In this document: one piece after another, positions 62,417 to 64,000 of the stretch
Numbering within the stretch: the stretch's first letter is position 1
How the letters are laid out: each line of letters starts with the position of its first letter
DNA from: Chitinophaga polysaccharea
GTDB lineage: Bacteria > Bacteroidota > Bacteroidia > Chitinophagales > Chitinophagaceae
Assembly (NCBI RefSeq): GCF_902150045.1
Contig: NZ_CABFVU010000001.1
Coordinates: forward strand, 1,612,001-1,676,000
Direction: 5' to 3'
DNA: 64,000 bases
Made by a program: the position numbers and the translations under genes
The notes under the pieces: generated by a model
Databases searched by the model: none
Told to the model about the DNA's origin: nothing
What the model saw: only the letters and a program-made list of their open reading frames with translations

Positions 62417-64000
62417 ATGATACCTCATTGGAAAGTTATCCAGGAAGTAGCCAATCGCTTCGGTGACCGCCAGCCCCAGTTTGAAGCCGCTGAAAGAAAG
62501 CTATATGCATTACGGCAGGCCAATCTGCCTTTGGTACAACTGGAAGATAACCCTACCCGCGTACAATATCGCGTGGCCCGCGAAAATACCCCCCTCGTGG
62601 AAACAGCGCTGGAGCGTATTACCGGCACTACCGACTTCCAGGATAAATACGTGCTTGACCGCCTGTCTGAAATGTCGAAGGCTGTATGCCGTATCCTGAA
62701 AGGCGGCTCTCCCATCGGCACCGGTTTTCTTGTAACGGAAGATATCCTGCTTACCAATCACCATGTGATTGAATCAGCTGCAGACGCAGCAGATATGATT
62801 GCGGAGTTTAACTATGAAGTAGATGCTACTACCAAAGCATTGAAAAGAAGCGCTTCCTTTAAACTGGATGCCCGCAAATTTTTCCTGACCTCCAGCCTGG
62901 AAGTAAGCAAAATCACTCTTAACAGCGGGCTCGACTTTACACTTATAGGAGTAAGTATTACCGGTACTTTTGGCGAGCTCCTGTCACAATTTCCACCGAT
63001 ACGGCTTGATGGAAATATCGGCAAGATCATCAAGGGAGAATCCTGTGTAATTGTGCAGCATCCAAATGGATTACCGAAAAAAGTAGTGTTGAAAGATATA
63101 CGGTTCTTTTCAGAAACGGGAACCCGGCTTATATACGAATCAGACACACTGCCCGGCAGCAGCGGCTCTCCGGTGTTTGGGCTGGGCACCTGTGAAATCA
63201 TTGCGCTGCATCATAGCGGTCTTTCCCGAACAGACGATCAGAACAGGGTACTTACCCGGAGCGGACAGCTGGCCACTCCCGAAACTCCTGATGATGAAAT
63301 CGACTGGATCGGCAATGAAGGAATTAAAGTAAGCGTAATTGTAAGCGCCGTGCGTGAAGCCACATTAAGCCCGGATATGGAAAAGGGCAGGCGTGCGCTG
63401 CTTAAAGATACCGACAGCATTGCACCACAACTGAAACAGGCCCTGCCCGACCAGGACAGCATCCGGAGCGGCGTGGATAATGTAGTAATGGCTGCCGCGG
63501 CCGATAATAGTAATACTTCTTCCAATGTTCCCCATATTACTTCATCTCCCAAAGAAAATACTATGGACGCTCCATCATCTCCCAATATCAGCACCCCCAC
63601 AACGTTCATTATATCCGCGCTGAATAAACCTGAAACGGTATCACAGATAGAAGCGGTACTATCTGTAAAATATCCGCCGGGAGTAAAATTGTCGCTGCTC
63701 ACGCCCGCTACTGCAACTGTAGGCAAAGAAGAACTATTTGCTTTCACCACCGGCTTCAGTGGCAACCCGCATGAGGAAGCAACAAAACTTACACAGGTAC
63801 CAGGGATCTTTTATGCAGAAGCAGACCTCCCATTATACCTGAATGCCGATACCGCCAATGTTATCGGGAAAGGTGGCGGGCCTATGGAATCTGCCTTCCT
63901 GTTTGATGATGGATATGGTACCCCCAACGAAGACATCTTCCTAAAAAATTATACTGTCACTGCAGTCAGTAAATTTGTTTCCGGCAGGAAAACGGAAGAA
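62417..64000 (+). CDS. Leaderless trypsin-like serine protease with further C-terminal modules (partial)
   Basis: An open frame from ATG 62417 runs past the window (528 codons seen). After a helical N-terminal region (about 1-85, ends MSKAVCRIL) comes a V8/trypsin-type domain: GTGFLVTEDILLTNHHV with His116, SGLDFTLIGV with Asp173, and TLPGSSGSPVFG with Ser249. A Ser/Asn-rich linker (about 345-395) leads to a module (FIISALNKPETVSQIEAVL ... LTQVPGIFYAEADLPLYL) resembling the I9-like propeptide that precedes subtilisin domains, so a second, S8-type protease domain may follow beyond the edge. No signal peptide is visible. The CHAP hydrolase lies 147 bp upstream. Confidence 0.85.
   Translation, partial: MIPHWKVIQEVANRFGDRQPQFEAAERKLYALRQANLPLVQLEDNPTRVQYRVARENTPLVETALERITGTTDFQDKYVLDRLSEMSKAVCRILKGGSPIGTGFLVTEDILLTNHHVIESAADAADMIAEFNYEVDATTKALKRSASFKLDARKFFLTSSLEVSKITLNSGLDFTLIGVSITGTFGELLSQFPPIRLDGNIGKIIKGESCVIVQHPNGLPKKVVLKDIRFFSETGTRLIYESDTLPGSSGSPVFGLGTCEIIALHHSGLSRTDDQNRVLTRSGQLATPETPDDEIDWIGNEGIKVSVIVSAVREATLSPDMEKGRRALLKDTDSIAPQLKQALPDQDSIRSGVDNVVMAAAADNSNTSSNVPHITSSPKENTMDAPSSPNISTPTTFIISALNKPETVSQIEAVLSVKYPPGVKLSLLTPATATVGKEELFAFTTGFSGNPHEEATKLTQVPGIFYAEADLPLYLNADTANVIGKGGGPMESAFLFDDGYGTPNEDIFLKNYTVTAVSKFVSGRKTEE

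Noticed and set aside
1..64000. tRNA, rRNA, CRISPR arrays, transposases, integrases, attachment sites or a replication origin.
   Set aside because: None was recognised on either strand by reading; a covariance-model and IS search would be needed to exclude small RNA genes fully.

Overview
The window looks like a chromosomal segment of a Bacteroidota member, most probably Chitinophagaceae (Chitinophaga-like). The basis is three SusC/SusD pairs, a hybrid two-component regulator, an ECF sigma/FecR pair, a promoter matching the Bacteroidota TTTG-N19-TAnnTTTG form, and many family-typical proteins (YceI, DoxX, TMEM220-like, DUF4184, SMI1/KNR4). No rRNA, tRNA, CRISPR array, transposase or integrase was recognised. 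The organism call is inference from gene families only.

Layout. 1-4.1 kb: end of a DUF885 peptidase, MmcQ/YjbR protein, TauE/SafE exporter and a secreted Gfo/Idh/MocA oxidoreductase. 4.3-11.7 kb: a complete ebo cluster in the order eboA-eboB-eboC / eboD-eboE-eboF on the minus strand, split by a 658-bp gene-free gap. 11.9-18.8 kb: a possible 61-codon gene, a cytochrome c/FG-GAP lipoprotein and an enzyme-free susCD pair. 19.4-29.9 kb: housekeeping and stress genes (TMEM220-like, GH78-like, DinB, SDR, marR-doxX-yceI, RhlE-type helicase, second yceI, DUF4184, SMI1/KNR4). These are interrupted by two large composite inverted-repeat elements and include two genes with one-base frameshifts in A7 tracts.

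30-43.6 kb: a small ECF sigma gene with a membrane partner, then a polysaccharide utilisation locus with a 1351-aa hybrid sensor/regulator, susC, susD, a GH30-type enzyme and a GH35 beta-galactosidase. It probably serves a beta-linked galactan. Three direct repeats before susC are the likely regulator site. 43.7-52.7 kb: assorted single genes (outer-membrane barrel, exported SAM-hydrolase family protein, AraC, GNAT, acyltransferase, esterase), then a run of carboxymuconolactone-decarboxylase-like, DGPF/YciI, ECF42-like sigma, Crp and two small membrane proteins. 52.7-60.2 kb: a sigma-FecR-SusC(STN)-SusD cell-surface signalling locus on the minus strand. 60.4-64 kb: a PI-PLC-like lipoprotein, a leaderless peptidoglycan-binding/CHAP hydrolase and a leaderless trypsin-like protease that continues past the window.

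The best candidates for something not fully described are the two composite repeat elements with 9-bp-periodic arms, the CHAP plus trypsin-like protease pair at the right edge, and the sharing of an operator-like palindrome by marR and doxX. The ebo cluster is a known but incompletely understood system. All assignments come from reading the sequence; no database search was run.
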